Source: Methanocella conradii HZ254
GTDB lineage: Archaea; Halobacteriota; Methanocellia; Methanocellales; Methanocellaceae
Assembly: GCF_000251105.1 (NCBI RefSeq)
Contig: NC_017034.1
Span: 2,108,001 to 2,172,000, forward strand
Reading direction: 5' to 3'
Length of the DNA stretch: 64,000 nt
The notes beneath the pieces are model-generated. The model searched no databases and was not told where the DNA came from. It worked only from the letters and a program-made list of their open reading frames with translations. Positions 46,528 through 56,445 of the stretch are shown here, piece after piece. Both the position numbers and the translations under genes were made by a program. Positions within the stretch are counted from its first letter, which is position 1; each line of letters starts with the position of its first letter.

Positions 46528-49500
46528 GCGGGTCCACTCCTACCACCATGAGGTCGGAAAGTCGATAATCTCCATTGCCCGTTGCAGTATATGTGATATT
46601 CATTACCTGGTTAGCGGGTATATCAAATGGGCCGAATATGTTCATGATGCCCGATAATATTCCATTGCTTACCGGTATTGAGTTAACGTGGGGGTCGCTG
46701 AAATCGCTTACTGTGAAGCCATTGGAATAAAAATCATATGCGCATACTCCGCGCAGCGTATGTGAATCATTATTTTTAATGGACATGCATACGCTAAAGG
46801 CATTGCCGCCTAATGGCGCTATTGAATGGGTCACGCGTACCCGGACTGGATATACTATAGAAAGCTGTGTACCGTTGTTATGTGTCACGCCGTTCGACTC
46901 GGTGGCTGTGACAATAAAATCATAAGTATCTGTGTCTATTGTCGTGTTCAGGTTCAGGTCTTTTTCGAACTTTTTCCATAGGCTGGGATTGTTTGTATCG
47001 ACGGCTATCTGGCTCATCGGTAAGGGCCCCATCAGCGTCGTTCCATTACTGTACTTGATGGTCAGGTTTGCCCTGACTATGTCATATGAGCCGAACGGGT
47101 CGGTCACATTTGCAATGACCTTTATGCTTGCCGGTGGCGTCGCATTCGATATGGGGATGCCATTGGTATCAGTAATAGTAACGCTTTTTACGTTGATGTA
47201 GCTCTGAGTGTCCATGTCCATGTGTGAAGGACGGTCTGATGAGTGGTAAAGTGTTAATTGCCTATCTGAACGTAATATCAACACCAGTTTGCTTCCAGCC
47301 GGAATACTTACGTTAGAGCTGGAGAGGGCTATGCTGAAATTGAGCGTGGCATAGGCTCGTCTACCAATAGTAATTTGGCCTGTCCATGAGCCAATAGTCG
47401 TGTATGTTGCTCCATCATAGTATTGAAGCCAGGCTGATATCGTAAAAGGTCGCCGATTAACGGAATTATATAAATAAAGGGTTGCGTCGGGGTCTCCCTG
47501 GATGATAAAATTCTTTGCAAAGGCGGGATTCTGGGTCCAGGAATAATTCGTATTAGCGCTCATAGTAATAGAAGCAACAGCAGACGAGTTCGACGATGTA
47601 TTAAGATAATTGCCCCATGACGTATTATTATGTAAATAAAGGGTCTTCACCACGGTATCATTGGATAACACTATTTTATCCATAGCGGTCGAAGACACAC
47701 TCAGGTTATTTGATGAGCGGGCCGTCACGTTAACCACGTCGACGTCTCCCAGGCTCGCATACACCGGCACAGTAACCTGCACAATGATGTCAACGCTATT
47801 CGAGGGACCTAGCGAGCCAGTATCAGGAATGCCATCATTATCAGTATCCGGCAAAGCCGTAATCCCATCAGCCTTCAACAGTCTTACCGTCCACCCTGGA
47901 ATAGTAGAAGTATAGCTTATATCGAATACGTCATTTCCACCAGAATAAAGGTTAATCACAGTATGCTTAAAATTCCATATGGTATCAGGTACGCTGCTTT
48001 TCGTGTAATTCGGCAGTATCGACACTGCCGGTGATGACGATTGAAGCGTGAATTGAATCGTTTTATTATGTGTGACCCCGTTCGACTCATTACCCGTCAC
48101 GTTAATGGTATAGACGCCTGCTGGCAGAGAGCTGCTTAACGTTAAAGGAGCGTTATCAAAAGTCTTCCATAACGGCGGGCTGGAGGGGTCCGTCGAATTA
48201 TACGTCATTTGCTGGTTATAAACGAGGGCCGTCCCGTTTGGGTAAAAAATCGATATGCTCGCATTCGATATGTCATATGCGCCTATCGGGTCCGATACAT
48301 TAGCCGTAACATATAAAGTATCCCCATAGTTGAAATTTGAAGTACTGGCCGTGCCATTTGACGTATTAATACCTGTAACATTAACATAGGTTGAAGTGTT
48401 AATCCTAACACACGTCCTATAAGTATTACCATAATACACCGTCAACGTCTGGGACTGGAGGTTTTCGATTTTTAAGATAAGATAAGACCCTTTCGGCACC
48501 ACCACGTTACCACTTATCGGAGTAAAATTAAACGTGTACAGTGAAGGATTGACATTGGTAGCAGCAGGCAAGATATCGTAACTTGACCCGATAAGCGCCG
48601 TATAACTGCCATTCGTATATAATAATGATGCGTTGACATTTATTGAACTGGTCGTTGAGGTCTTATAGTATAAAGGAACATTGATATAGCCAGCGATGGT
48701 AAAATTGTCGGAGAAAGCCGGTGCCTGGCTCCATAGCGCAAATGAGGAAGTAATGGCTTTAGTCGCCGAGCTCGTCGACTCTGGCGTCGTGTTCAACGTT
48801 GTTGAATGCATATAGAATGTTTTAACTGCCAGAGGAGGGAATAGCGTGTTAGTATATAGCCTGGCAGATAAAACATTTGAGGGCTGGCCTGCTGGATTCA
48901 CTTTTAGCATGGTAGTATCAAGGACTGCAAGGCCAGCCGTCGATGGTACCAGCTTTTGTACTAATAAGCTAACAGAATCATCCGCTTGTAATGATATACA
49001 AGGCGCGCCCGTATTTATGTCCCTGTATGCATTATTTACCCAGTCCCACACGCCGTCGCCATTATCATCTCTTGCCAGCAGGATCGTGTTGTCTAAATAA
49101 TATAGGTATGTCGGCCAATGGGCTGTCGAAGGAGACACGTTAAGATCAAACGTCCTATCTGCGCCCATGTTCGATAGCGTTAAACTATAAAATATGTTTT
49201 CGCCAGGGCTGACCTGGCCAGACTGGTCGGGATAAACGTTAAAGTCGCTTATATATATTACGATTGACTTTAAATCGTTTGAACTTTTTTGATCTATGTT
49301 GTTGCCATTAGAATCATTAAGTTGAGTGTATACGTTAATCGTATATGAGCCGATTGTAACATTCTCGATATCCCATGGGAATGATACCTGGGCCGTTTCA
49401 GCATAAGGCACCGTAAGGGTGACGTTTGTCTCATTATGATATACTATATTGCCTTGACTGTTTTTAATGTCAACTACGACTTTAGGATTCTGGTCTGTTA

Positions 49501-51832
49501 CGCCGACATCCATGACAGTAGCATTTATAAATGCCATAGGATTGGTGGATGCGTCGAGGCTTGAGCCGTTGGCGGGCGATGTTATCTCCTTTATACCGAC
49601 ATCATAAACATTGCTAGCTATGGCATTATTGATCGTACTCATAGTTGAGTCTACAGTCGATCCTACTCCCCATATTACAGGTACCACCCATGTTTCTCCT
49701 TTTTTTAATACGATACGGTCCCATGCCTCTGCCATGCCCCCATCGACGCCATTAGTGCTTGTGCCATTTTGTAGATTATCTCCAGCTATACGAGTCCATA
49801 TCGTTCCATATTGGTTTACATCGTGCTTAGAGCTCAATATCGACGAGCGGAATCCACCGACATGAATGGCATCGGGATTAGCGTTACTCTTATAGCCATA
49901 AACGATGTCATTTGATGAATCATAGAAATTATCGTCATTCGAAATATCGCCATTGAAGTTAAAATCGCATCCTTGATAAAACCTGAAACCGTTGATATCA
50001 TTAGCTCCCGAATTATTGATATAATAAATAGTGGCGAACCAAAGGTTATTATTCCTTATGATAGTCTTTTGAGTAATATTGACATATGAGGGAGCACCGG
50101 TAACCTGTGGTGTCCTATAATTTGATATTATCACGCTTTCTACAGACCCATCGGGGACCGTATTGAATCCGACTATTATCGGCTGTCCTATGTCTGTATA
50201 TGCATAAGCAGCATTACTGTAAGTGGCATAATTACTTCCGCCATTGCCAAACATCATCGTGTTATTATTATTTATATTATACATTCTTACGGCGGTTTTG
50301 GAGCCAGCATCGGCATCGATGTTAGTCCCATAGTTGTTATCTCCATTCCTGCCAAGGTGGTCGTTAGCAGCTATTGTCGTACTGGAATCGCTCTGGTTAA
50401 ATGGGTATACTATTGCCGAGAGCTGGCCTCCCGTAATGACATTTAATGCAAGGGAGGCGTTAGCCATCGGCGGAGAAAGGGTTATATCGTACCCATTTAT
50501 AGGGTCATCGTAAAAGTACAGCGTTCCATTCTCTACGTACCAATTAACTTCGTATTTCTCATACTCGCCCGTAGTGCGGTTTATTTCAATATCATTCTTT
50601 ATCTCAACGCCATCTTCCCTTACGATTTTTTGAACGGTATAGCCGTCTGGTACGGGGGCCGACATGCGGTACCAGCATCCATCGACCTTATCGTTAAGCG
50701 AGAGGTGTATGCTGGTGCCGTCCTTACTAACCGTAACCGATGTGGTGGCCTTCGTTATGTCCCTGGTAACGTTGAATTGTCGGGCGACCTCATCAACGTT
50801 GCCGTTGTCGACGGGTATTACCACCTCGACTGTTTTATCCTCTTTTTTAATGCCTCCGGTATTCGTCTCATCCTCAACGGTACTCGAACCTAGCGTTTTT
50901 ACGCCTTTAACGTTCATGCCCTTTAGCTTAGGCTCATCCTTTATAATTGAGGCAACGTCCGAAGATACGCTGCTAACGTTCGCCCTTACCACGATAGCCT
51001 TCTGAACGGGGTCATATGCCGCATACTGCACGCGAAAGCCCTTATCGACGCTAACGCCCATGCTCACATTAAAGTAGGCCATCGTATAGTTGTAGACGCC
51101 ATTCTCATTCACGTAGGCGATAACCGTGTAATTGCCCAAAACGATTGACTTGTCCTGCTTAAAGGCACAAGAATATGTATCGTTGCCCACGCTTTTCACT
51201 TTGAGCCTTACCGTATTATTAACGGGGTCTTGAACGATGACCGTCGGCGTGCCAGCATTCGTCCTAACCGTTATATCGACCTGCTCCATTGGAGGATAAT
51301 CATTTTTCGACGTATTTACGAGCAGGTATAGCGGCCGCTCTTCCGTCGTCTCATTCGTCAGGTTAGCGGGCTCAATCGTGGGCTCTGGCGCTGGAGAGGC
51401 CAGGACAGGGCGGGTAACCACCAGGAAAGAATCGTTAGCGCTAGCTCCCGTAGCATTATCAAAAGCCACCACAGTATAATTATCCAAAATAATGCTGCGG
51501 TTCAACGCGTATTCGCCAACGAATGCGCTCTCATTAACCCGCGCAAGCGTAACATTATAAACCAAACCCGCAGGGTCAATAATGCTGAGAAGCGGGTCCG
51601 TTGCGTTAAAAACGAAGGCCCTGACCACGTCATTCGGGTAATAAGTATGGCTCTCTAAAACCAGGGTCAAAGGCCCCAACGTTATGCCATCAGGGGCCGC
51701 AATAGGCGTTGAAGAGTTACTAATAGACATGGAAACGCCCGCAGCCTGGTCTTCTGCCATAACGTACGGGACGTTAAGCATGCCTATTATTAACATAGTC
51801 GCTATCAGCGATTGCAAATTGTTTTTATGCAT
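46520..51832 (-). CDS. Very large secreted glycoprotein-like surface protein
   Basis: 1770 residues. A signal peptide (MLIIGMLNVPYVMAED) is followed by beta-sandwich domains, numerous N-x-S/T sequons and almost no Cys. Two repeats of about 250 residues, near residues 1003-1255 and 1394-1645, share VKT(F/L)Y(M/L)H, W(S/T)QxPAF, YDISNASISIFYPNGT / YDIVRANLTIKYSNGT and WK(T/K)F. The C-terminal block ends ITYTATGNGDYRLSDLMVVGVDP, shared with the 545-residue protein upstream, but there is no membrane anchor, so it must be held by partners. Hand counts of 60-base samples give 19 and 21 GC versus 39 in the ribosomal operon, so composition is unlike the neighbours. Confidence 0.85.
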   Translation of the reverse strand: MHKNNLQSLIATMLIIGMLNVPYVMAEDQAAGVSMSISNSSTPIAAPDGITLGPLTLVLESHTYYPNDVVRAFVFNATDPLLSIIDPAGLVYNVTLARVNESAFVGEYALNRSIILDNYTVVAFDNATGASANDSFLVVTRPVLASPAPEPTIEPANLTNETTEERPLYLLVNTSKNDYPPMEQVDITVRTNAGTPTVIVQDPVNNTVRLKVKSVGNDTYSCAFKQDKSIVLGNYTVIAYVNENGVYNYTMAYFNVSMGVSVDKGFRVQYAAYDPVQKAIVVRANVSSVSSDVASIIKDEPKLKGMNVKGVKTLGSSTVEDETNTGGIKKEDKTVEVVIPVDNGNVDEVARQFNVTRDITKATTSVTVSKDGTSIHLSLNDKVDGCWYRMSAPVPDGYTVQKIVREDGVEIKNDIEINRTTGEYEKYEVNWYVENGTLYFYDDPINGYDITLSPPMANASLALNVITGGQLSAIVYPFNQSDSSTTIAANDHLGRNGDNNYGTNIDADAGSKTAVRMYNINNNNTMMFGNGGSNYATYSNAAYAYTDIGQPIIVGFNTVPDGSVESVIISNYRTPQVTGAPSYVNITQKTIIRNNNLWFATIYYINNSGANDINGFRFYQGCDFNFNGDISNDDNFYDSSNDIVYGYKSNANPDAIHVGGFRSSILSSKHDVNQYGTIWTRIAGDNLQNGTSTNGVDGGMAEAWDRIVLKKGETWVVPVIWGVGSTVDSTMSTINNAIASNVYDVGIKEITSPANGSSLDASTNPMAFINATVMDVGVTDQNPKVVVDIKNSQGNIVYHNETNVTLTVPYAETAQVSFPWDIENVTIGSYTINVYTQLNDSNGNNIDQKSSNDLKSIVIYISDFNVYPDQSGQVSPGENIFYSLTLSNMGADRTFDLNVSPSTAHWPTYLYYLDNTILLARDDNGDGVWDWVNNAYRDINTGAPCISLQADDSVSLLVQKLVPSTAGLAVLDTTMLKVNPAGQPSNVLSARLYTNTLFPPLAVKTFYMHSTTLNTTPESTSSATKAITSSFALWSQAPAFSDNFTIAGYINVPLYYKTSTTSSINVNASLLYTNGSYTALIGSSYDILPAATNVNPSLYTFNFTPISGNVVVPKGSYLILKIENLQSQTLTVYYGNTYRTCVRINTSTYVNVTGINTSNGTASTSNFNYGDTLYVTANVSDPIGAYDISNASISIFYPNGTALVYNQQMTYNSTDPSSPPLWKTFDNAPLTLSSSLPAGVYTINVTGNESNGVTHNKTIQFTLQSSSPAVSILPNYTKSSVPDTIWNFKHTVINLYSGGNDVFDISYTSTIPGWTVRLLKADGITALPDTDNDGIPDTGSLGPSNSVDIIVQVTVPVYASLGDVDVVNVTARSSNNLSVSSTAMDKIVLSNDTVVKTLYLHNNTSWGNYLNTSSNSSAVASITMSANTNYSWTQNPAFAKNFIIQGDPDATLYLYNSVNRRPFTISAWLQYYDGATYTTIGSWTGQITIGRRAYATLNFSIALSSSNVSIPAGSKLVLILRSDRQLTLYHSSDRPSHMDMDTQSYINVKSVTITDTNGIPISNATPPASIKVIANVTDPFGSYDIVRANLTIKYSNGTTLMGPLPMSQIAVDTNNPSLWKKFEKDLNLNTTIDTDTYDFIVTATESNGVTHNNGTQLSIVYPVRVRVTHSIAPLGGNAFSVCMSIKNNDSHTLRGVCAYDFYSNGFTVSDFSDPHVNSIPVSNGILSGIMNIFGPFDIPANQVMNITYTATGNGDYRLSDLMVVGVDPHE

Positions 51833-51859
51833 AGAAATAATTGCCCCCTTTTCAAGGCC

Positions 51860-52639
51860 TTATGCTCCTTTACGAGGCCTCGTATACGTCCAGACAACCC
51901 ATATTAGACAGATTAATAGTATTAAGCCCCACAATAGGGTGCCTCCGCTGATCGGTAGAAGCGGTAGCGGTAGCATCGAGTATTCGAGCGCAACGCCCCA
52001 GGAATCCATGCCCAGCGATGACTTTTCCCACACACACGTGCTGCCATAAGTCACGGGCTTTTCGCTAGAGTATGTGACACGACCATTTTTAATGGACGTT
52101 TCTACCACCGCCTTTTCAACTGGAATGCTCGACGAGGTGAAAGGGTACTGTAAGGTGCTGAAGAGCAATCCTTTCTCCACTATGTCTGGCGAATCATACT
52201 CCAGTATGACAGTCAGCGTTTGTTTCGGCTCTATAGGTACCCATGCACCATATTGTATTATCGTAGAGTTTTCGGTCTCCATCACTTTTACGTCTCTTAT
52301 CTCTGCACTATCACCCATCTTTGCGCTGACGTTCATCACCTTGAGCGGCTTGACCACGCTCGTGAAGGGTATGGCAACCGGCCCTATCTTTTCCGGGGAT
52401 TGCTTTTGCAACACTAGCGTGATGACCCCTGGCACTATGGGCTTATCTATCTCGTTCTTTATGACCAGCGTCCTGGTCACATGGGTCGTGTCATCGATGT
52501 CCAGGTGTACCCTATCCTCGCTGAAGACTTCGACTACGACCAGCGGCTGGCTTACAGCGTGTGCTAACGGAATTGAAGCCACGTAGATGGCCAAAATTAT
52601 GGTGAATATTTTTATGGCGTTTTTTAGGTGGCCAATCAT
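51860..52639 (-). CDS. Secreted single-pass membrane protein of the surface operon
   Basis: 259 residues. Signal peptide (AIKIFTIILAIYVASIPLAHAV), about 200 residues of beta-rich ectodomain (VVVEVFSEDRVHLDIDDTTHVTRTL; LTVILEYDSPDIVEKG), then a C-terminal helix (TLLWGLILLICLIWVVWTY) and a short basic tail (TRPRKGA). The topology is out-in. It may anchor the large unanchored surface protein encoded 27 bases downstream. No family recognised. Confidence 0.78.
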   Translation of the reverse strand: MIGHLKNAIKIFTIILAIYVASIPLAHAVSQPLVVVEVFSEDRVHLDIDDTTHVTRTLVIKNEIDKPIVPGVITLVLQKQSPEKIGPVAIPFTSVVKPLKVMNVSAKMGDSAEIRDVKVMETENSTIIQYGAWVPIEPKQTLTVILEYDSPDIVEKGLLFSTLQYPFTSSSIPVEKAVVETSIKNGRVTYSSEKPVTYGSTCVWEKSSLGMDSWGVALEYSMLPLPLLPISGGTLLWGLILLICLIWVVWTYTRPRKGA

Positions 52640-52727
52640 ATGCCATACCCCTTATTTTAAAAGCCCTATTGTTTGAATATTAATGATAAGAAGGGGGAAA
52701 GCCCCCTCTTATCACATGGGGCCTGTG

Positions 52728-54365
52728 TTAGAGCCTTCTTCTCGCAGTGCCGATCATGCCGACTACTAAGAGAGCGGCTGCGCCAAGGGCTGCCAGGCTT
52801 TCAAAGTTGGCGCTTGCCAGGATTGACTCGTTGGTCAGCAATGGCGTGGACTGAAGGCTCATGGACTGTGCCGGGTCGACGCCTACCAGGAAGATGTCCA
52901 TCAGCGGGTAGCTACCCGAGCCGGTGGCCGTATAGTTTACATATTTTGTGTCATTGGCATTTATCGGCCCCACGTTCCACCAGTATGCGGTGCCTACCAC
53001 TGGATTGGTCACGCTTGTGGTACCCGTATAAGCGGGGCTAAAGTTACCGGCATTGAAGGCGGCTGGCACGATATCGTATACCAGGACGGTGTCCGGTGAC
53101 TTCTTTGAGCCTATATTTTTAACTGCTATGTCTATTCTGTAGACCCCGCTACCCTGGTCGGTCACCGTCTTGGTCACTTCGATGTTATAGCCGTTCAAAA
53201 CCCATATCTTCTTCAGCAATGTCACGCTATTTGTGCCATTTGTAGACGAATATGTCTTTGGCATCTGAGCGTCGTCATCCTTCACGGTGAACGATGGCTT
53301 GATAAAGCCAGCAGGCACTCCATTATACACGAAACTGAAAGGAGTGGCAGTCCATACTGCACTTTTTGGCAGGTCATTTGGAAGGTTAGACGACCCTTGA
53401 GTAAGCGTCCTCTGGTCAATTATCGTATTCAGGTCGCTGCTGGGCGTTGCCCAGAAAGACACGGAGCTAAGGGTGAACGTCACGTCTTCAGAGTTCGTAT
53501 TGGTGACTTTTGGCGCGAATTGCCAGCTATTTCCTGATAGCTGCTGCTTGCTTAAGTCGGTAGAAAGCCCTGACGTTATCGCGGTGGGATTTCCATCGAT
53601 ACTAACACCGGCGGTGGTTGGCGAGGTCGTGACCTGGTAGGCAATATCTGAGTCTGCCATGTCGAAGAGCGCCAGATTATCTGTAGTATTGTGCGCCGCT
53701 TCATCATTCTCGGTCGCCCGGAAGCTCAGCGTTGGGTTGGATTCGGCTTGAGCCAGCGTTCCGACATTCCAGGTTATTCCCCCATTGACAGTGGCATTAC
53801 CTTTGCTAGGGTTACAATTGGAGAACACCCAGTCTTTAATGCTGTTATTGTTTAAATCCTTGGGCGTGATTGTGACGACTACGTTGCTAATGTCGGCATT
53901 GATTATCGAAGCGTCTTTGTTCAAAGTCACCGTAACGTTAGTGAACCCTCCGACATTGACTTTATTATTATCATAGGTGGCTGTCAAATATAACGGTAAA
54001 GTGGCAGAGGATTCCACGGTATAGGTCACATGCATACTTGCGCCATGTGCCAGTCTTGGAATCGTCACAGTAACCTTGCCGTTTCCATTATCGACGACAT
54101 ATGCGCCATCGCTAGAAGTCCAGTTGCTCGTGCTACCCTTATTAAAAGTTATACTAATATTATAAAGGTCAGTGGATGCAAGGTTATTCGTGATAGTGAC
54201 CACGCCATCGCCGCTCAGCGTACCATTGCTTGTCGAGCCGCCTGTCGGCAAAGTCGGCGCATAGGAATCCCCCCTATTCATACGCTCGGTAATAGAAATA
54301 CCAAGCGTAGAGGTCTCAGCGCTCGCAGGCATTACGGGCAGGAATGCGACAAATAGCATCCCCAC
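52728..54365 (-). CDS. Secreted DUF11-like protein with C-terminal anchor
   Basis: 545 residues from a GTG at 54365. The ectodomain has repeated conserved-hypothetical Ig-like segments (SNVVVTITPKDLNNNSIKDW; KKIWVLNGYNIEVTKTVTDQG) like DUF11/archaeal surface repeats, ending NYTATGSGSYPLMDIFLVGVDP as in the large protein. The tail is a helix LAALGAAALLVVGMIG plus ARRRL, like sortase or tail-anchor signals but without PGF. The frame is open upstream of GTG and encodes QLRKVPRYLFQFLI, which would complete a proper basic-hydrophobic signal peptide; the codon before it is ATT (54410), with no ATG, GTG or TTG. First gene of the operon. Confidence 0.82.
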   Translation of the reverse strand: MGMLFVAFLPVMPASAETSTLGISITERMNRGDSYAPTLPTGGSTSNGTLSGDGVVTITNNLASTDLYNISITFNKGSTSNWTSSDGAYVVDNGNGKVTVTIPRLAHGASMHVTYTVESSATLPLYLTATYDNNKVNVGGFTNVTVTLNKDASIINADISNVVVTITPKDLNNNSIKDWVFSNCNPSKGNATVNGGITWNVGTLAQAESNPTLSFRATENDEAAHNTTDNLALFDMADSDIAYQVTTSPTTAGVSIDGNPTAITSGLSTDLSKQQLSGNSWQFAPKVTNTNSEDVTFTLSSVSFWATPSSDLNTIIDQRTLTQGSSNLPNDLPKSAVWTATPFSFVYNGVPAGFIKPSFTVKDDDAQMPKTYSSTNGTNSVTLLKKIWVLNGYNIEVTKTVTDQGSGVYRIDIAVKNIGSKKSPDTVLVYDIVPAAFNAGNFSPAYTGTTSVTNPVVGTAYWWNVGPINANDTKYVNYTATGSGSYPLMDIFLVGVDPAQSMSLQSTPLLTNESILASANFESLAALGAAALLVVGMIGTARRRL

Positions 54366-54680
54366 TATTAAAAATTGAAATAGATATCTAGGAACTTTTC
54401 TTAGTTGAATTGTAAAGGCCCCCTTAAACCTTTTTATTTTAATTCGATAGCCTCTAAGACTATCGGTCGCTGTATAAGATTTTGTATAACTATTTATAGT
54501 TTTTCATCATGGAGAAATAATATAAAATATATGGGTTATTATATAATTTTTATACCGGTTAGAGTAGAAAATATTATCATAGCATGCTAAATTTTTTATT
54601 TTTTTTTATTAATTGAGGCAATTTTTGTTCTTGACAAACTTATTGAATAAAATGGCTATTAAAGAAATAATTGTTTATTT
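54366..54680. other. AT-rich promoter gap before the surface operon
   Basis: No gene seen. On the minus strand, TTAAAATAAAAAG (about 54430-54442) is a plausible TATA for the surface operon, placed about 25 bases before the ATT discussed for its first gene. The remainder is a very AT-rich run separating the operon from proS. Confidence 0.4.
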
Positions 54681-56117
54681 TTAGTATGAGCGCGCCACCA
54701 GCACGACGCGGCCCGCGGGCTTACCGCAGACGGGGCAGGCGCCTCCGCCCGTCATGCCCTGCGGCTCGCCAAGGAGCTTACCGCCCGTGGCGTTCTCCAT
54801 CTCCAGGCCGCAGGCCTTCTCGCCACACCAGGCAAGGCGGGCGACGCCGGACTCGATCTGGGACCTCGCCTCATCCAGGGTAGAGCAATCCTTAATCCTC
54901 GACCACATGGACTCAGACGCCCGCTTCAGCAATTCAGCCTGGAAATCCATGAGCCTACCGGATATAGCCGATGGCAGGCCATCCATGGGCAACGACTCCT
55001 TCACGCCATCCCGACGGACAAGCATTACTGAGTTACTCTTCAAATCCCTCGGCCCTATCTCGATGCGGAAGGGCACGCCCTTCATCTCCCACTTATAGTA
55101 CTTTGCGCCAGGGCGCTCGCTCGAATCATCCAATACAGTGGCAATTCCCGCCTCATTAAGGATGGCACGGACCTTCTTACATGCGTCCAGAATCTCCGCC
55201 CCGCCCGACTTAAACACGATAGGTATGATGACGACCTGCGTAGGCGACGCATTAGGAGGCAAAACCAGGCCCTTATTATCCCCATGGATGCCAATAACGG
55301 CGGCAATACACCTCTCAGATATCCCATAACACGTTTGATTAACGTACTGACGCTCACCCTTCGCATCCTCATACATAATCTCAAACGTGCGGGCAAACCT
55401 CGTGCCAAGGTGGTGCACCGTCCCAATCTGAAGCGTACGGCCATTAGGCATAAGCGTATCAAAGGCCATAGTATAGTCCGCGCCGGGGAACTTATCCCAG
55501 TCAGGGCGCTTACAAATGATAAAGGGGATGGCAAGCTTCGTGAAAAAGTCGCTATAGATGCCAATCGCCTCCTGAACCTGCCTCTCGGCATCCTCCCAGG
55601 TGGCATGGGCGGTATGCGCCTCCTTAAAAGAAGTTATCTCCCTCAGCCTTATCAAAGGCCGCGTCTGCTTGGTCTCATACCTGAAAGTATTAACAATCTG
55701 ATATAGCTTCAAAGGCAGGTCGGCATGCGACCTAATCCACAGCTTATACATGGGATAAATAGCAGTCTCACTCGTGGGCCGAAGAGCCAATGGAATCTCA
55801 AGAGGGGTCAAGCCCCCATGAGTCACCCAGTACACCTCGTCCTCGAAGCCCTTGATATGCTCCGACTCCTTTAAAAGCTCCGTCTTAGGGATGAGCATCG
55901 GGAAGTAGCACTCCTGATGGTCCACATCCATGAGCGACCTCAAAAGGTTATAAACCTTCTTGCGGATAGAAAAGCCGAACGGGTACCAGACATACAGGCC
56001 CTTAACCGGGTAGCGCACGTCCATGACCTGCGCCGTCATCAACACTTCATTATACCACTCGCTGAAATTCTCCTTAGAAGGTAACGACTTCGACTCTTCA
56101 TCCACGATATCACCCAA
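54681..56117 (-). CDS. proS: Prolyl-tRNA synthetase, archaeal/eukaryotic type
   Basis: 478 residues. Class II motifs: PRYPV..VWYPFGFSIRKKVYN, motif 2 FRYETKQTRPLIRLREITSFKEAHTAH, GTVHHLGTRFARTFEI, and the anticodon-binding domain starting TQVVIIPIVFK. The C-terminal zinc-like domain has CGEKACGLEME..CPVCGKPAG and the family's closing Tyr (ARSY). Length is normal for the archaeal form. A TTG at 56117 starts the frame; GTG 56105 is the alternative, with GGTGAT just before it. A TATA-like TATAATATTAAAG lies about 35 bases upstream. Confidence 0.95.
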   Translation of the reverse strand: MGDIVDEESKSLPSKENFSEWYNEVLMTAQVMDVRYPVKGLYVWYPFGFSIRKKVYNLLRSLMDVDHQECYFPMLIPKTELLKESEHIKGFEDEVYWVTHGGLTPLEIPLALRPTSETAIYPMYKLWIRSHADLPLKLYQIVNTFRYETKQTRPLIRLREITSFKEAHTAHATWEDAERQVQEAIGIYSDFFTKLAIPFIICKRPDWDKFPGADYTMAFDTLMPNGRTLQIGTVHHLGTRFARTFEIMYEDAKGERQYVNQTCYGISERCIAAVIGIHGDNKGLVLPPNASPTQVVIIPIVFKSGGAEILDACKKVRAILNEAGIATVLDDSSERPGAKYYKWEMKGVPFRIEIGPRDLKSNSVMLVRRDGVKESLPMDGLPSAISGRLMDFQAELLKRASESMWSRIKDCSTLDEARSQIESGVARLAWCGEKACGLEMENATGGKLLGEPQGMTGGGACPVCGKPAGRVVLVARSY

Positions 56118-56214
56118 TATGCCTGTAGGCTAAGATATAGTCTTTAATATTATACTTTGCCATTGTAAGGGATAACTCTAAATAATTCCAGGGCGTTTCT
56201 AAAATGGTATCAGT

Positions 56215-56445
56215 ATGGTTATTGGAGTTACGATGATAACGGTCATACCAGGGGAGGAAAAGGCTGCATATAACGAGATAACAAAAGTCCCCGGCGTCCG
56301 AGAAGTTTTTCACGTCTTTGGGGAGTATGATTTTATCGCCATAATAGACGTGGGGAGCCTGTCCGAGATCAATAAGGCCGTGGATACGATAAGAGAGAGT
56401 GAGATGGTTACCTCCACCAAGACCATAATCGGCGCCGAGCTTTAG
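56215..56445 (+). CDS. Stand-alone Lrp/AsnC ligand-binding (RAM) domain
   Basis: 76 residues: a single beta-alpha-beta-beta-alpha-beta RAM domain (MVIGVTMITVIPGEEKAAY; GVREVFHVFGEYDFIAIIDV; MVTSTKTIIGAEL) without a DNA-binding helix-turn-helix. Such proteins oligomerise and bind amino acids, modulating full-length Lrp regulators. It converges on a zinc-ribbon gene with no gap. Confidence 0.88.
   Translation: MVIGVTMITVIPGEEKAAYNEITKVPGVREVFHVFGEYDFIAIIDVGSLSEINKAVDTIRESEMVTSTKTIIGAEL

Noticed and set aside
46520..51832. S-layer protein identity for the 1770-residue protein
   Set aside because: It is secreted and repeat-bearing but has no anchor and no recognised S-layer domain; a general surface-protein label is safer.
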